Shown piece after piece: positions 8,222 to 17,402 of a DNA stretch of 64,000 nucleotides (position 1 is the stretch's first letter; every line of letters starts with the position of its first letter). Origin of the DNA: Pigmentiphaga litoralis (GTDB lineage Bacteria > Pseudomonadota > Gammaproteobacteria > Burkholderiales > Burkholderiaceae_B); the NCBI RefSeq assembly GCF_013408655.1, contig NZ_JACCBP010000004.1, forward strand, positions 37,115-101,114, given 5' to 3'. Below the pieces are notes generated by a model. It worked only from the letters and a program-made list of their open reading frames with translations, had not been told where the DNA came from and did not search any database. A program made the translations under genes and the position numbers.

Positions 8222-9690
8222 GGCAGTTTTCCTTCGATCACGTCGGCGGACGGCCGCGCGCTGACAGGGGCGCCTTCCGGCCGCGTCAGGATCGCGGTGG
8301 TGTAGGTCTCGGTATTGCGCGGCTTGGGCGTGGGCATCTTCTGGACGGCCTTGACCGATACGCCCCAGCCGGCGGCGTCCTGCACCAGGGCCCCGTCACG
8401 CATCACGAAGCGGCCGCGCACCAGCGTGTGGATCGGGTAGCCCTTGACGACGCGGCCGTTCCACGGCGAGATCTTGCTCACGCTTTGCAGCTTGCCCTGG
8501 TTGACCACGCCCTGCTTGTCCATGTCGACGATGGCGATGTCGGCGTGCGAGCCCGCGGCGATCACACCCTTGACGCCATACAGGCCCCAGGCCTTGGCAG
8601 GGTTGACCGAGCTCCAGCGCACGTAGTCCATCAGCGTGGCGCGATCCTTGTTGATCTCGGTCAGCATCAGGGGCATTTGCGTTTCGACACCTGGGAAGCC
8701 GCAATCGCAATCCCAGATGCTTTCGCGGGTTTTTTCTTCGGGCGTGTGCGGCGCGTGGTCGGTCGCGATCATGTCGATGGTGCCATCCATCAGCGCATCC
8801 CATAGCGGTTGGTTATGGCGTGCTTCGCGGATTGGCGGGTTCAGGCGCAGGATGCCGCCCAGGCGAGACATCTCGTTCACGTTCATCAGCATGTATTGCG
8901 GGCAGGTCTCTGCCGTGACGTCCACACCGCGGCGCTTCGCCTCGCGCAGCAGGTACAGCGAGTCGGCCGAGCTGTGATGCGCGATGTGCACGCGGGCGCC
9001 GGTCCATTCGGCCAGCGTGACCACGCGGCCGATGGCTTCGATCTCGGCCACGGCCGGGCGCGCGGCCAGATGCGCGAAGGGGTCGTTGCGGCCGGCGGCC
9101 TGCAGCTTGGCCTGGCGGCGGGCCATGATGGACGAATTTTCGGCGTGCACGACGGTACGAATACCGAGCGGCGCCAGTTTTTCAAAGCCTTCGAGCAGGC
9201 AGCCGTCGGTGGGCGCGGGCAGGTTGCCGAAGGTGTTGCCCACAAAGGCCTTGAAGCTGGTGACACCCGCGTCCAGCAGTTCTTCCAGGCGGTCCACGGT
9301 GTCGTCACCGAACAGGCCGTGAATGCCGAAGTCCACATACGACGATTCCGCCGCCTTCTGCTTGATGCGCAGGGCTTCGACCGTGCCGGTGGCGGGGTTG
9401 GTATTGGGCATTTCGAACACGGTGGTCACGCCGCCGCAAGCCGCCGCGGCCGAACCGGTCTTCCAGGTTTCCTTGTTGGGATAGCCGGGATCGCGGAAGT
9501 GCACGTGGCTGTCGATGGCGCCGGGCAACAGGTACAGGCCGTCAGCGCGGATGTCTTCGCGGGCCGAGGGCATCAGGTCGTCATGACCCACCGCGACGAT
9601 GATGCCGTTATCAATGGCGACAGACGCCTCGATGATGTGATCGGGCGACACCACCTTGCCGCCGCGGATAACCAGGTCTACCTGACTCAT
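8218..9690 (-). CDS. Cyclic amidohydrolase of the dihydroorotase/allantoinase/hydantoinase group
   Basis: A 490-residue cytoplasmic enzyme. It shows the binuclear metal-site motifs in order: DSHVHFRDPGYPNKE, MPNTNPAT, SFKAFVG with the Lys expected to be carbamylated, HAENSS, HIAHHSS and DHAPHTPEEK. Enzymes of the group open cyclic amide rings such as allantoin, dihydropyrimidines, hydantoins or dihydroorotate. Sequence features (MPNTNPATGTVEAL, GGVTT) lean to the allantoinase/dihydroorotase branch, but the specific ring cannot be fixed by reading. Coupled by an ATGA overlap to the ABC ATPase, it probably acts on the imported ligand. Housekeeping PyrC is less likely, given the context and the long C-terminal extension. 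Confidence 0.88.
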   Translation of the reverse strand: MSQVDLVIRGGKVVSPDHIIEASVAIDNGIIVAVGHDDLMPSAREDIRADGLYLLPGAIDSHVHFRDPGYPNKETWKTGSAAAACGGVTTVFEMPNTNPATGTVEALRIKQKAAESSYVDFGIHGLFGDDTVDRLEELLDAGVTSFKAFVGNTFGNLPAPTDGCLLEGFEKLAPLGIRTVVHAENSSIMARRQAKLQAAGRNDPFAHLAARPAVAEIEAIGRVVTLAEWTGARVHIAHHSSADSLYLLREAKRRGVDVTAETCPQYMLMNVNEMSRLGGILRLNPPIREARHNQPLWDALMDGTIDMIATDHAPHTPEEKTRESIWDCDCGFPGVETQMPLMLTEINKDRATLMDYVRWSSVNPAKAWGLYGVKGVIAAGSHADIAIVDMDKQGVVNQGKLQSVSKISPWNGRVVKGYPIHTLVRGRFVMRDGALVQDAAGWGVSVKAVQKMPTPKPRNTETYTTAILTRPEGAPVSARPSADVIEGKLP

Positions 9691-9749
9691 GACTTCGTTC
9701 CTTGCTCAAATGCCCTGCGGATTGCCGTACCGGGTACTGAAGAAAATGC

Positions 9750-10541
9750 TTAGAGAGATGCCCATCCGCCGTCGACCGGCAGATCCGCGCCCGTGATCTG
9801 GCGCGACGCATCGCTGGCCAGGAACAGGCAGGCATTGGCGACGTCGTCGTCGACCGTCACGCGGCGCAGCGCGTAGTCCATCGCGTGTTTGGTCATGGCT
9901 TCTTCCAGCGTGATGTTCAGGCGCTTGGCCATATCGGCGCACACCTTTTCGCGGAACCGGGGGCCATCGACCATGCCCGGGGCGACATTGTTGACGTTGA
10001 TGTTGTGCGGACCGGCTTCCAGCGCGAAGCTTTTGGTGATGCCGCGCAGGCCCCACTTGGATGCCGAATACGCCATGCGGCCGGCGCGGCCACGCATGCC
10101 GAAGGTGCCGCCCACGTTCACGATCTTGCCGTAGCGGCGCGCGATCATGCCGGGCAGCACGGCGTGCATGGTGTTGAAGCAGCCGGACATGTTCAGGCGG
10201 ACGATTTCGTCGAATTCCGCGGCGGTGGTTTCCCAGCCCGTCTTGCCGATCGGGCCCGATCCGCCGGCCACATTCACCAGCACGTCGACGCGGCCGAACG
10301 CTTCTTCGGCGGCGCGGCCCAGCGCTTCGGTCTGCGTGTCGTCGGTCAGGTCGCACGGAACGACCAGCACCTTGACGCCCAGGTCGCGCGCTTCGGCGGC
10401 CACGGGTTCGATCGCGGCCACGTCACGGCCGGTCAGCACCAGCGCGCAGCCTTCCTTGGCGAACGCCAGGGTGATCGCGCGGCCCATGCCCTTGGCCGGA
10501 CCGGTAATGACCACCACCTTGTCTTTCAACTGCAAATCCAT
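9750..10541 (-). CDS. SDR family oxidoreductase with altered catalytic Ser position
   Basis: A 263-residue classical short-chain dehydrogenase/reductase. The NAD(P)-binding TGPAKGMG motif is at the N-terminus, NVAGG replaces NNAGG, and the active-site Tyr/Lys pair is in AYSASKWG; the C-terminal DVANACLFLASDASRQITG and VDGGWASL are family-typical. The position normally holding the catalytic Ser, 13 residues before the Tyr, reads Gly (NVGGTFG), with Thr next to it. It lies between the cyclic amidohydrolase and the second binding protein, so it probably oxidises or reduces a pathway intermediate. The substrate is unknown. Confidence 0.87.
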   Translation of the reverse strand: MDLQLKDKVVVITGPAKGMGRAITLAFAKEGCALVLTGRDVAAIEPVAAEARDLGVKVLVVPCDLTDDTQTEALGRAAEEAFGRVDVLVNVAGGSGPIGKTGWETTAAEFDEIVRLNMSGCFNTMHAVLPGMIARRYGKIVNVGGTFGMRGRAGRMAYSASKWGLRGITKSFALEAGPHNINVNNVAPGMVDGPRFREKVCADMAKRLNITLEEAMTKHAMDYALRRVTVDDDVANACLFLASDASRQITGADLPVDGGWASL

Positions 10542-10615
10542 AATCTTTCTCGCGTGTTGCGTGATGAGTCGGCGCCCGCGCCTTGCGCAATCAGGCGCCG
10601 ATCGGGGTCAGGGCG

Positions 10616-11659
10616 TCAGAGCTTGGACGGACGGTCCGCGCGGGCCGGCAGGAAGCTGCTGTCGAACACGTCGCCAGTCGATGGCGTCGTCGTCAATTGG
10701 TTGGCTTTGACCACCAGATCGATCGACTTCTTCAGGCGCGCTTCATCGACGGCGCCCAGGCCGATTTTGGCGACTTCCGGATGGCTCATGTCGCGCTTGA
10801 TCGTGGCCAGCAGCTTTTCCTTTTCCAGTTCGGGCTTGAGCAGCGGTTCGCGCTTGAGCACGGCGGCCAGGCCCTCGTCGGGGTTCGCCACCACTTCCTT
10901 GATCGCCTTGTTCAAGGCGCGCAGGAAGCCCTTCACGGCTTCGGGGTTCTCTTTGGTGAACTTGCGCGAGAACATGATGGTGTTGGAGTACAGGTCCAGG
11001 CCGTAGTCGGCATAGCGGATGAAGCGCAGGTCTTTTTCCGGATCCATGCCGCTGGCCTTGGCCGCGAAATACACCGTGTTGATGTAGCCGAACACGCCGT
11101 CCACCTGGTCGCGGATCAACATCTGTTCGCGCAGGTTGGGCGCCATGTTGCTGATCTTGACCTTGCTCAGGTCAAAGCCTGCGGAACCCGCCAGGGTCGG
11201 GAAGAGCTTGAGCGCGCCGTCATTGGCCGGGCCGCCCAGCGTCTTGCCTTCGAAATCCTTGGGCGTCTTGATCGGGCTGTTGGCCTTGACGACCACCGTG
11301 AACGGGGCCGAGTTGTACAGCGTGTAGACGCCCACGGGCGCATCGGCCGGGCGCTTGGCCGCAAAGTCGATCAGCGCATTCATGTCGCCAAAGGCCGCGG
11401 TGTAGGTACCGGCCGCCACCTTGGGCACGCCAGCGGCCGAGCCTTCGCCCTGGTCGATTTCAACGTCCAGGCCTTCCGCCTTGAAGTAACCCTTGTCCTG
11501 CGCCAGAAAGAACCAGGCTTGCGGGCCCTCGTATTTCCAGTTCAAGGTCAGCTTGATCTTGGTCTGCGCGCTGGCTGCGGTTGGCAGCACGGCGAAGGTC
11601 AGGCCCAGGGCCGTGGTAACGGCGGCCGACACGGCAAACTTCTTGAAACTCGCAATCAT
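10616..11659 (-). CDS. ABC transporter substrate-binding protein, second paralogue (SsuA/THI5-like)
   Basis: A 347-residue periplasmic protein. It aligns by eye along its length with the binding protein at 4318-5364: IKLTLNWKYEGPQAWFFLA, DKGYFKAEGLDVEIDQGEGS, GDMNALIDFAAKRP, LYNSAPFTV and SNMAPNLREQMLIRDQVDG all have counterparts. The start at 11659 follows an AGGAG site and opens a Sec signal peptide cleaved near ASAQT. The cluster encodes only one permease and one ATPase, so both binding proteins may feed one channel with different ligands. It is the second gene read from the promoter region facing the LysR gene. Confidence 0.9.
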   Translation of the reverse strand: MIASFKKFAVSAAVTTALGLTFAVLPTAASAQTKIKLTLNWKYEGPQAWFFLAQDKGYFKAEGLDVEIDQGEGSAAGVPKVAAGTYTAAFGDMNALIDFAAKRPADAPVGVYTLYNSAPFTVVVKANSPIKTPKDFEGKTLGGPANDGALKLFPTLAGSAGFDLSKVKISNMAPNLREQMLIRDQVDGVFGYINTVYFAAKASGMDPEKDLRFIRYADYGLDLYSNTIMFSRKFTKENPEAVKGFLRALNKAIKEVVANPDEGLAAVLKREPLLKPELEKEKLLATIKRDMSHPEVAKIGLGAVDEARLKKSIDLVVKANQLTTTPSTGDVFDSSFLPARADRPSKL

Positions 11660-11753
11660 GAAATGCTCCTGAGGGGTGGCGGAGGACACGCGGGGTAATG
11701 CGGAAAAAGCGGGGATCGGTGTTGCGTGATGCGATGCGTTGACGGCTGCCGGC

Positions 11754-12539
11754 TCAGGCCTGCTCGCGCAGTGCGCCGGTCAGTGCGGTCGACGTCGCCA
11801 CGAAGCCATGCAGCTGGCGCACGATGAAATGAATGGCCTGGGTCACGTACTCGGGCGACGCGGTGCTGCACGCGTCGCTCAGCAAAATGTTGTCGTAGCC
11901 AATGAAGGCGGCGTCCTGCAGGGTCGAGAACACGCAGCGGTCGGTGTTCACGCCGGCGTACAGCAAGGTGGTGATGCCCTGCTGGCGCAGCAGGCTGTCC
12001 AGCTCGTTGTCCCAGAAGCCGCTCAGGCGATGCTTGTGGACAGTGATGTCGCCGGCGGCCACCGGCAGTTCTTCCACCACCTGCGCGCCCCAGCTGCCCT
12101 GCACCACGCTTGGGCCATGGTCCAGCGGCGACGTCTCGGCATAACCCACGCCGTCAGCCGTGCGCTTGCCCTTGAACAGCACCGTGGGCGGCAGGTTCAG
12201 GCGGTCGGCGCGAATGCCCCAGTTCACCCACACCACCCGGCCCGCCGCGGCGCGCCAGGCGTCCAGCAAGGCGGCGATGGCGGGAATCGGACGGCGCATG
12301 GGCGACACGTCGATGCCCTTCTGGCCGAACCAGCCGTCGGGGTGGCAGAAGTCGTTCTGCATGTCGATGATGATCAGCGCCGTGGCCGCCACGTCGATTT
12401 CGATCGGGTGGTCATCCGCGGCGAATTGCACCGGACGCGGCACATGCGGCGGCCGCACCAGGCTGAGGGCGTCGCCACGGCGCGTCCAGACGTTGCCGGC
12501 GGCGGGGCCAAAAGTGGTGTCGGAAGTCGGAAATGTCAT
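11754..12539 (-). CDS. Isochorismatase-superfamily cysteine hydrolase
   Basis: A 261-residue cytoplasmic hydrolase. The presumed Asp-Lys-Cys triad is seen as IIDMQNDFCHPDGWF (Asp), TVHKHRLSGFWD (Lys) and AGVNTDRCVFSTLQDA (Cys). Members of this superfamily cleave amide bonds in ureidoacrylate, N-carbamoylsarcosine, biuret or nicotinamide. Beside two ring-opening amidohydrolases, a role in removing a carbamoyl or amide group from a ring-opened intermediate is plausible; that is inference. The start at 12539 gives MTFPTSDTTFG; an upstream in-frame start would add 38 Pro/Arg-rich residues without family likeness. It is the promoter-proximal gene of the cluster, facing the LysR regulator. Confidence 0.87.
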   Translation of the reverse strand: MTFPTSDTTFGPAAGNVWTRRGDALSLVRPPHVPRPVQFAADDHPIEIDVAATALIIIDMQNDFCHPDGWFGQKGIDVSPMRRPIPAIAALLDAWRAAAGRVVWVNWGIRADRLNLPPTVLFKGKRTADGVGYAETSPLDHGPSVVQGSWGAQVVEELPVAAGDITVHKHRLSGFWDNELDSLLRQQGITTLLYAGVNTDRCVFSTLQDAAFIGYDNILLSDACSTASPEYVTQAIHFIVRQLHGFVATSTALTGALREQA

Positions 12540-13015
12540 GGACAGGGCGGGATCGGGAAATCGTGGGTGGAAGCGGAGGCGCGGGCAAGCAAGCCATGCT
12601 TGATTCGGTCCAGGAGGTGGACTGCTGGCGCGGCAGGCACCGATACCGGGCATGCAGCGTCCCTGGCTCTACCTAATGCAATGCCCGTACCCGTTTTGCC
12701 GTTTGACCGCTTCAATTGATTGCCGTTTTAGCGTTACTCTGTTGCCGATACGGCATCGGTTGACGGATAGCACGGTAAACAGGGCGTCTTGCGGTGGGCG
12801 GTGCTGGCATACAGATTGGCTGGGCGGGCACCGGCGGATGCTAGCCCGCAGGATCACGCGGCGCGTTATGTCAGGTCTGCGAGATGGCGGGACGGCTGTC
12901 GGGTGCTAACGCACCAGATCGGTGCACCATTGTGGGGCGGCGACGTCTCCAACACCCTGTTCTTGCCCGGTCAGTTCACCGGCCAGGACGGCCCTGATAC
13001 AAGGACACCCTTCCA
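12540..13015. promoter_or_regulatory. Divergent control region between the catabolic cluster and its LysR regulator
   Basis: A 476-bp non-coding spacer between divergent genes. It contains one perfect LysR-type box, TGCCG-ATA-CGGCA at 12743-12755, which fits T-N11-A, followed by a second GC-rich dyad-like stretch around 12835-12900. No other gene is credible here. Both the plus-strand LysR gene and the minus-strand cluster should be transcribed from this region. Confidence 0.6.
12743..12755. promoter_or_regulatory. LysR-type T-N11-A operator
   Basis: The 13-mer TGCCGATACGGCA is a perfect inverted repeat with 5-bp arms and matches the LTTR recognition form T-N11-A with dyad symmetry. It lies 204 bp before the cluster's first gene and 261 bp before the LysR start, so it could serve autorepression and activation together. 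Confidence 0.55.
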
Positions 13016-13999
13016 ATGAACCATCTGCGCTTTCTGCGTTATGTCGACGAAGTGGCCCGCGTGGGGTCGATCCGGCAAGCGGCCGAGCGGCTGCATGTGG
13101 CGCCGTCGGCCGTCATCCGGCGGATCCAGGACCTGGAGGACGAACTGGGCACGGCGATTTTTGAACGCCTGCCCCGCGGCATGCGGCTGACCACCGCGGG
13201 CGAGCTGTTCGTCGACTACATCCGCAGCCGCAACGCCGAGCTGGACGGCGTGCGGTCGCAGATCGAAGAACTGAAGGGGCTGCGGCGCGGCAATGTGCGG
13301 CTGGTCATCAGCCAGGCACTGGCGCCCGCCTACCTGCCGCAGGCCGTGGCCACGTTTCGCAAGACGCATCCGCTGGTCGCCTTCGAGGTCGATGTGGGCG
13401 ACCACGTCCACGCGCTGACGTCGCTGCGCAATTTCGATACGGACCTGGGACTGGTGTTCAACCTGCCGCCCGACGCGGACGTGGAAACCATTGCGCAGTT
13501 CGATCAGAAGCTGGTGGCCGTGATGCACCGCGACCACCCGCTGGCGGGACAGGAAACGGTAAGGCTGCGCGATTGCACGGACTATCCGGTGGTGTTGCCC
13601 GACCGGGACATTGCCGGCCGGCAGATGCTGGAACGCTTCATGATGCGGTCATCAATTTCGCTGCGGCCGCTGATCGAAAGCAATTCGTTCGAGTTCCTGC
13701 GCGGCTGCCTGTATTACGACAACGCCATCTCGTTCCAGATCGACATTGGCGCCGTGACGGATGGCGGTGCGGTGGTGGTCAAGGACATTGCGGACCGGAA
13801 TTTTCCGCGTGGAAAACTGGTGCTGGCCAGCCTGCGCAACCGCCAGCTGCCGACCATTGCGCACGCGTTTGCGGAACACATCCGGCAGACGCTACATGGA
13901 CGTCAGGATGGCAACGGAAGCGAGATGGAAAGCCCTGTCGGACTAGAATCCGACCGCGATGACGGCGACGGGTCGCAGGATCGCAGCGAGGCGGCTTGA
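13016..13999 (+). CDS. LysR-family transcriptional regulator
   Basis: A 327-residue regulator. The N-terminal winged helix is unmistakable (LRYVDEVARVGSIRQAAERL, then APSAVIRRIQDLEDELGTAIFER), followed by an effector-binding domain from about residue 90 to 300. The last 30 residues are charged and non-conserved. Divergent placement and the T-N11-A box suggest that it controls the isochorismatase-SDR-ABC-amidohydrolase cluster in response to a pathway intermediate. The helix pattern VARVGSIRQAAE rather than the usual fully Ser/Phe-rich form is common in regulators of nitrogen and aromatic catabolism. Effector unknown. Confidence 0.9.
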   Translation: MNHLRFLRYVDEVARVGSIRQAAERLHVAPSAVIRRIQDLEDELGTAIFERLPRGMRLTTAGELFVDYIRSRNAELDGVRSQIEELKGLRRGNVRLVISQALAPAYLPQAVATFRKTHPLVAFEVDVGDHVHALTSLRNFDTDLGLVFNLPPDADVETIAQFDQKLVAVMHRDHPLAGQETVRLRDCTDYPVVLPDRDIAGRQMLERFMMRSSISLRPLIESNSFEFLRGCLYYDNAISFQIDIGAVTDGGAVVVKDIADRNFPRGKLVLASLRNRQLPTIAHAFAEHIRQTLHGRQDGNGSEMESPVGLESDRDDGDGSQDRSEAA

Positions 14000-14110
14000 G
14001 CAGGCCGGTGATCAGCGACTGGCCGCACTGCCTGGCGCAGTCACCCTCCGGCCGTAGTCCGATGATCTGACCGCCCGTCCAGGCTGTCAGCATTTGCGCC
14101 CAGCCCCGGC

Positions 14111-15280
14111 TCAGTCGTCGCCCACCTCGAACAGCTTGCGGTGTTCCCGGATCGCATACCGATCCGTCATGCCCGCGATGTAGTCGGCGATCGCGCGCGC
14201 CTTGCCCTTCTCGACCCGTTCCTGGTATTGCGTCGGCAGCATGCGCGGTTCGTCAAAGAAGGCGGTGAACAGGTCCCGCACGATGCGTTTGGCCTTGCTG
14301 GTCGTGCGCCGCACCTTGTAGTGCATGTACAGCTGTTCGCGCAGGAATACCTTGAGCTCGTCCGCCTCGGTCCGCACGTCGGGGCTGAAGCCGACCAGCG
14401 ACGGCGACTGGCGCACGTCGTCGATCGTTTGCGGCGCCACGTCGGCAATTCGCGCGGCGCTGGTCTGCGTCAGGTCGATGATCAGCGTGTTGATCATGCG
14501 GCGCACGGTCTCGGTGATCATGCGGCGTTCGGCCAGGCCGGTGTAGCGGGCCTCGACCATGGCGCGGTGGCGCGCAAAGATCCGCACCGACTGCAGCTGA
14601 TCGAGCGTGATCAATCCGGAGCGCAAGCCATCGTCGATGTCGTGGTTGTTGTAGGCGACTTCATCGGCCAGGTTGGTCAGCTGCGCTTCCAGCGACGGCT
14701 GGGTGCGCGCCAGGAAACGTTCGCCTACATCGCCCAGGCGCCTGGCGCGCTCCAATGAACAATGCTTCAGGATGCCTTCGCGCGTTTCGAACACCAGGTT
14801 CAGGCCGTCGAAGTCGCCGTAGCGTTCTTCCAGTTCGTCCACCACGCGCAGGCTTTGCAGGTTGTGTTCGAAGCCGCCAGCTTCGGGCGCAAATTCGCGC
14901 ATGCAGGCGTTCAGCACGTCCTGCCCTGCATGGCCGAAGGGGGTGTGGCCCAGGTCGTGCGCCAGCGAAATGGCTTCGACCAGGTCTTCGTTCAGGCGCA
15001 GGTTGCGGGCGATGGACCGGGCGATCTGCGCGACTTCCAGGCTGTGCGTGAGCCGGGTGCGGAACAGGTCGCCCTCATGATTCACGAAAACCTGGGTCTT
15101 GTATTCAAGCCGGCGAAACGCGTTGGAATGGATGATGCGGTCGCGGTCGCGCTGGAATTCGGTGCGCCCTTCGGCTGGCGTTTCGGCATACCGGCGGCCG
15201 CGGGACTGCTCGGGATGCGCGGCGTAGGGCGCAAGCATCGTGGGGGTGGACAGCGCGGGATTCGGCGGAGTGGCAGACAT
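14111..15280 (-). CDS. dgt: Deoxyguanosinetriphosphate triphosphohydrolase-like protein
   Basis: A 389-residue cytoplasmic HD-domain enzyme that hydrolyses dGTP (or other dNTPs) to the nucleoside and triphosphate, helping control dNTP pools. Visible motifs are the [10 protein letters not shown] segment, [19 protein letters not shown] (first metal His), [18 protein letters not shown] (the HD pair and neighbours), and [11 protein letters not shown]. The start at 15280 follows a GAGGAC ribosome site; an earlier in-frame ATG at 15322 has none. Length fits the shorter dGTPase-like branch rather than the 500-residue E. coli Dgt. It is transcribed in the same direction as aroB and aroK, separated by a repeat-containing spacer. 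Confidence 0.9.
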   Translation of the reverse strand: MSATPPNPALSTPTMLAPYAAHPEQSRGRRYAETPAEGRTEFQRDRDRIIHSNAFRRLEYKTQVFVNHEGDLFRTRLTHSLEVAQIARSIARNLRLNEDLVEAISLAHDLGHTPFGHAGQDVLNACMREFAPEAGGFEHNLQSLRVVDELEERYGDFDGLNLVFETREGILKHCSLERARRLGDVGERFLARTQPSLEAQLTNLADEVAYNNHDIDDGLRSGLITLDQLQSVRIFARHRAMVEARYTGLAERRMITETVRRMINTLIIDLTQTSAARIADVAPQTIDDVRQSPSLVGFSPDVRTEADELKVFLREQLYMHYKVRRTTSKAKRIVRDLFTAFFDEPRMLPTQYQERVEKGKARAIADYIAGMTDRYAIREHRKLFEVGDD

Positions 15281-15362
15281 GGTGTCCTCGGGGGCCTGCG
15301 ATGCCCCCCAGGCGTGATGCAAGGCCGTCAGGGGGCGGGAATGCTGCTAAGGATGTACGGCG

Positions 15363-15407
15363 CAGTTGCTGCAATACAGTTGCTGCAATACGGATGCTGC
15401 AAAACAG
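15363..15407. repeat. Short tandem repeat, 15-bp unit (about 3 degenerate copies)
   Basis: In the dgt-aroB spacer three degenerate copies of a unit close to GTTGCTGCAATACAG follow each other. The third copy has drifted (ATGCTGCAAAACAGG). Function unknown. Confidence 0.55.
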
Positions 15408-15470
15408 GTGCTTCCGTACAGATGATGCCGAATGCGCAAGATACAAGCCGGGGTGCTGGAGGCGTGACGT

Positions 15471-15553
15471 AGAGGTGGTAGCGCAGAGGTGGTGATGCAG
15501 AAGTGGTGGCGCAGAAGCGGTGACGCAGAGGCGTGGCGCAAACCTGGTGGCGC
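15471..15553. repeat. Tandem array of a 14-bp unit in the dgt-aroB spacer
   Basis: Six imperfect head-to-tail units of consensus AGARGTGGTGRCGC occupy 15471-15553: four 14-mers in exact register, one of 13 and one of 14, then a partial AGAAG. Two short degenerate copies (GGAGGCGTGACG) precede it. The 14-bp period is not a multiple of three and no gene spans it. It may be a slippage-prone array, a protein-binding array, or mere low-complexity drift. Confidence 0.7.
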
Positions 15554-15604
15554 AGAAGCCATGCCCAGGCTGGCGGCCAACAAGCGCCGGCCCCGCAGCC
15601 CCGC

Positions 15605-16720
15605 CTATGCGACCACGGTCGCTTGTGCCCCCGCCGTTTTCGCCACCGTCAATTCCAGCGCCTGGCGGACCTGGTCTTCGGGCGCAGGGGTGCGCACCGC
15701 TTCGCCCATGCGCGGCAGCAGCACGAAGCGGATCTGGCCGGCTTCGGTCTTTTTGTCGCCCTGCATGTAGTCCAGCCACCGCGCGGTGCCCAGGTCGGGC
15801 CCGTAGATCGGGCAGCCGATGGCCTGCACCAGGGCGCGGATACGGTCGGCCTCGCGTTGCGGCAGGCCCGTGGCGGTGACCGACAATTCGGCGGCCTGCA
15901 CCATGCCGCAGCCGACGGCTTCGCCGTGCAGCCAGGTGCCGAAGCCCAGGCCGGCCTCGATCGCGTGCGCAAAGGTGTGGCCGAAATTCAGGATGGCGCG
16001 CAGGCCGGTTTCGCGTTCGTCCTGCGACACCACAAAGGCTTTCAGTTCGCAGGACCGTGCAATGGCGTGCGCCACGGCAGCCGGTTCCAGCGCACGCAGG
16101 GCCACCACGTTGTCTTCGCACCAGGCAAAGAAGTCGGCATCGAGGATCGCGCCGTATTTGATGACTTCGGCCAGGCCAGCCGACACTTCACGCGGCGCCA
16201 GCGTATTGAGCACGTCGGTGTCGATCTCGACCGCCAGCGGCTGGTAGAAGGCGCCGATCATGTTCTTGCCGATCGGGTGGTTCACCGCCGTCTTGCCGCC
16301 GACCGACGAGTCGACCTGCGACAGCAGCGTGGTAGGTACCTGGATGAAGCGGATGCCGCGCATGTACACGGCCGCCGCGAAGCCAGCAATGTCGCCGATC
16401 ACACCGCCGCCCAGGGCCACGATCACCGCACGGCGGTCGCAATGCTGCGCCAGCATGCCGTCGAAGATCAGGTTCAGGGTCTGCCAATCCTTGTAGGCTT
16501 CACCGTCGGGCAATTCGATGCGCAACACCTTCTTGCCGGACTTGGCGAGCGCGGCTTCGGCCCGGTCGGCATACAGCGCGGCCACGGTCGGGTTGGTGAC
16601 CAGGACCAGGGTGGTGGCGTCGGCCGGCACGGCGTCGGCAAGGTGGTCAAGACGGCCGGGAGCGATGCGGATCGGATAGCGTCCGCCCGGCGTATCGACA
16701 CGGACTTCTTTCATAAACAC
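15605..16720 (-). CDS. aroB: 3-dehydroquinate synthase
   Basis: A 371-residue cytoplasmic enzyme converting DAHP to 3-dehydroquinate, step 2 of the shikimate pathway, with NAD and a divalent metal. Landmarks are [15 protein letters not shown], the NAD-binding [15 protein letters not shown], the [21 protein letters not shown] region with [13 protein letters not shown], and the metal-ligand helices [12 protein letters not shown] and [10 protein letters not shown]. Length and order match the family (about 360). The start overlaps the end of aroK by 10 nt, so the two are cotranslated, the standard arrangement in proteobacteria. Confidence 0.97.
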   Translation of the reverse strand: MFMKEVRVDTPGGRYPIRIAPGRLDHLADAVPADATTLVLVTNPTVAALYADRAEAALAKSGKKVLRIELPDGEAYKDWQTLNLIFDGMLAQHCDRRAVIVALGGGVIGDIAGFAAAVYMRGIRFIQVPTTLLSQVDSSVGGKTAVNHPIGKNMIGAFYQPLAVEIDTDVLNTLAPREVSAGLAEVIKYGAILDADFFAWCEDNVVALRALEPAAVAHAIARSCELKAFVVSQDERETGLRAILNFGHTFAHAIEAGLGFGTWLHGEAVGCGMVQAAELSVTATGLPQREADRIRALVQAIGCPIYGPDLGTARWLDYMQGDKKTEAGQIRFVLLPRMGEAVRTPAPEDQVRQALELTVAKTAGAQATVVA

Positions 16721-17331
16721 TCCAGGGGCGGCAAGTCGGAAACCGGCGTAATCGGCTTGTCGCAGCTTAGCAGCAAGGGCAGGATGCGGTGGACCAGGCG
16801 GGTCACGGACATCCTACCGGTATCTACGACCAGGTCGGCGATCTCTTCATACAGCGGTTCGCGCGCGACCAGCAGTTCGGTGATCTTTGCCAGGGGGTCG
16901 GCGGTGCGCAGCAGCGGACGGTTGCGGTCGTAGCGGGTGCGCTGGTACAGCTCTTCGGCGCGGGCCCGCAGGTACAGCACGCGGCCGCGTTCGGCCAGGA
17001 TGCGGCGGTTGGGTTCGGCCATGACCACGCCGCCCCCGGTCGCCAGCACCACGCCCGACTTGCGGCTGTATTCGTCCAGCACATGCGCTTCGCGGGCGCG
17101 AAAGCCGGCTTCGCCTTCCAGTTCGAATATGGTGGGGATACGTACGCCGCAGCGGGTTTCGATCACCTGATCGATGTCGACGAATTCCCGGCCCATGGCG
17201 CGGGCCAGGCCGCGGCCGATCGTGGTCTTGCCGGCGCCCATCATCCCGACCAGGAACAGCGGCGGGATGAAGACGTCGGCGTCGACACGGACGATCTCGA
17301 CGGAACAGGAAGCAAACGTAGCGGCAATCAC
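16711..17331 (-). CDS. aroK: Shikimate kinase
   Basis: A 206-residue P-loop kinase that phosphorylates shikimate at O3 using ATP. Walker [16 protein letters not shown] is near residue 29, followed by FVDIDQVIE (substrate-binding Asp), [22 protein letters not shown], and the LID arginines in [13 protein letters not shown]. There is an N-terminal extension of about 23 residues compared with E. coli AroK; a downstream start is possible. It overlaps aroB by 10 nt. The promoter at 17373-17402 is 42 nt upstream of the start. Confidence 0.95.
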   Translation of the reverse strand: MIAATFASCSVEIVRVDADVFIPPLFLVGMMGAGKTTIGRGLARAMGREFVDIDQVIETRCGVRIPTIFELEGEAGFRAREAHVLDEYSRKSGVVLATGGGVVMAEPNRRILAERGRVLYLRARAEELYQRTRYDRNRPLLRTADPLAKITELLVAREPLYEEIADLVVDTGRMSVTRLVHRILPLLLSCDKPITPVSDLPPLECL

Positions 17332-17372
17332 GGCAAGGGCGGCTCGGACGCCGTCGGGTTGGATACGGCCCC

Positions 17373-17402
17373 ATTATCCCGCAAGGACGACCGTCGCGGC
17401 AA
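17373..17402 (-). promoter_or_regulatory. Promoter for aroK-aroB
   Basis: On the minus strand -35 TTGCCG (17397-17402), an 18-bp spacer and -10 GATAAT (17373-17378) lie about 42 nt before the aroK start. A good sigma-70 match for a GC-rich genome. Confidence 0.5.

Noticed and set aside
15363..15560. A CRISPR-like array in the dgt-aroB spacer
   Set aside because: Units are only 14-15 bp, contiguous, degenerate and without spacers; no cas genes are near.
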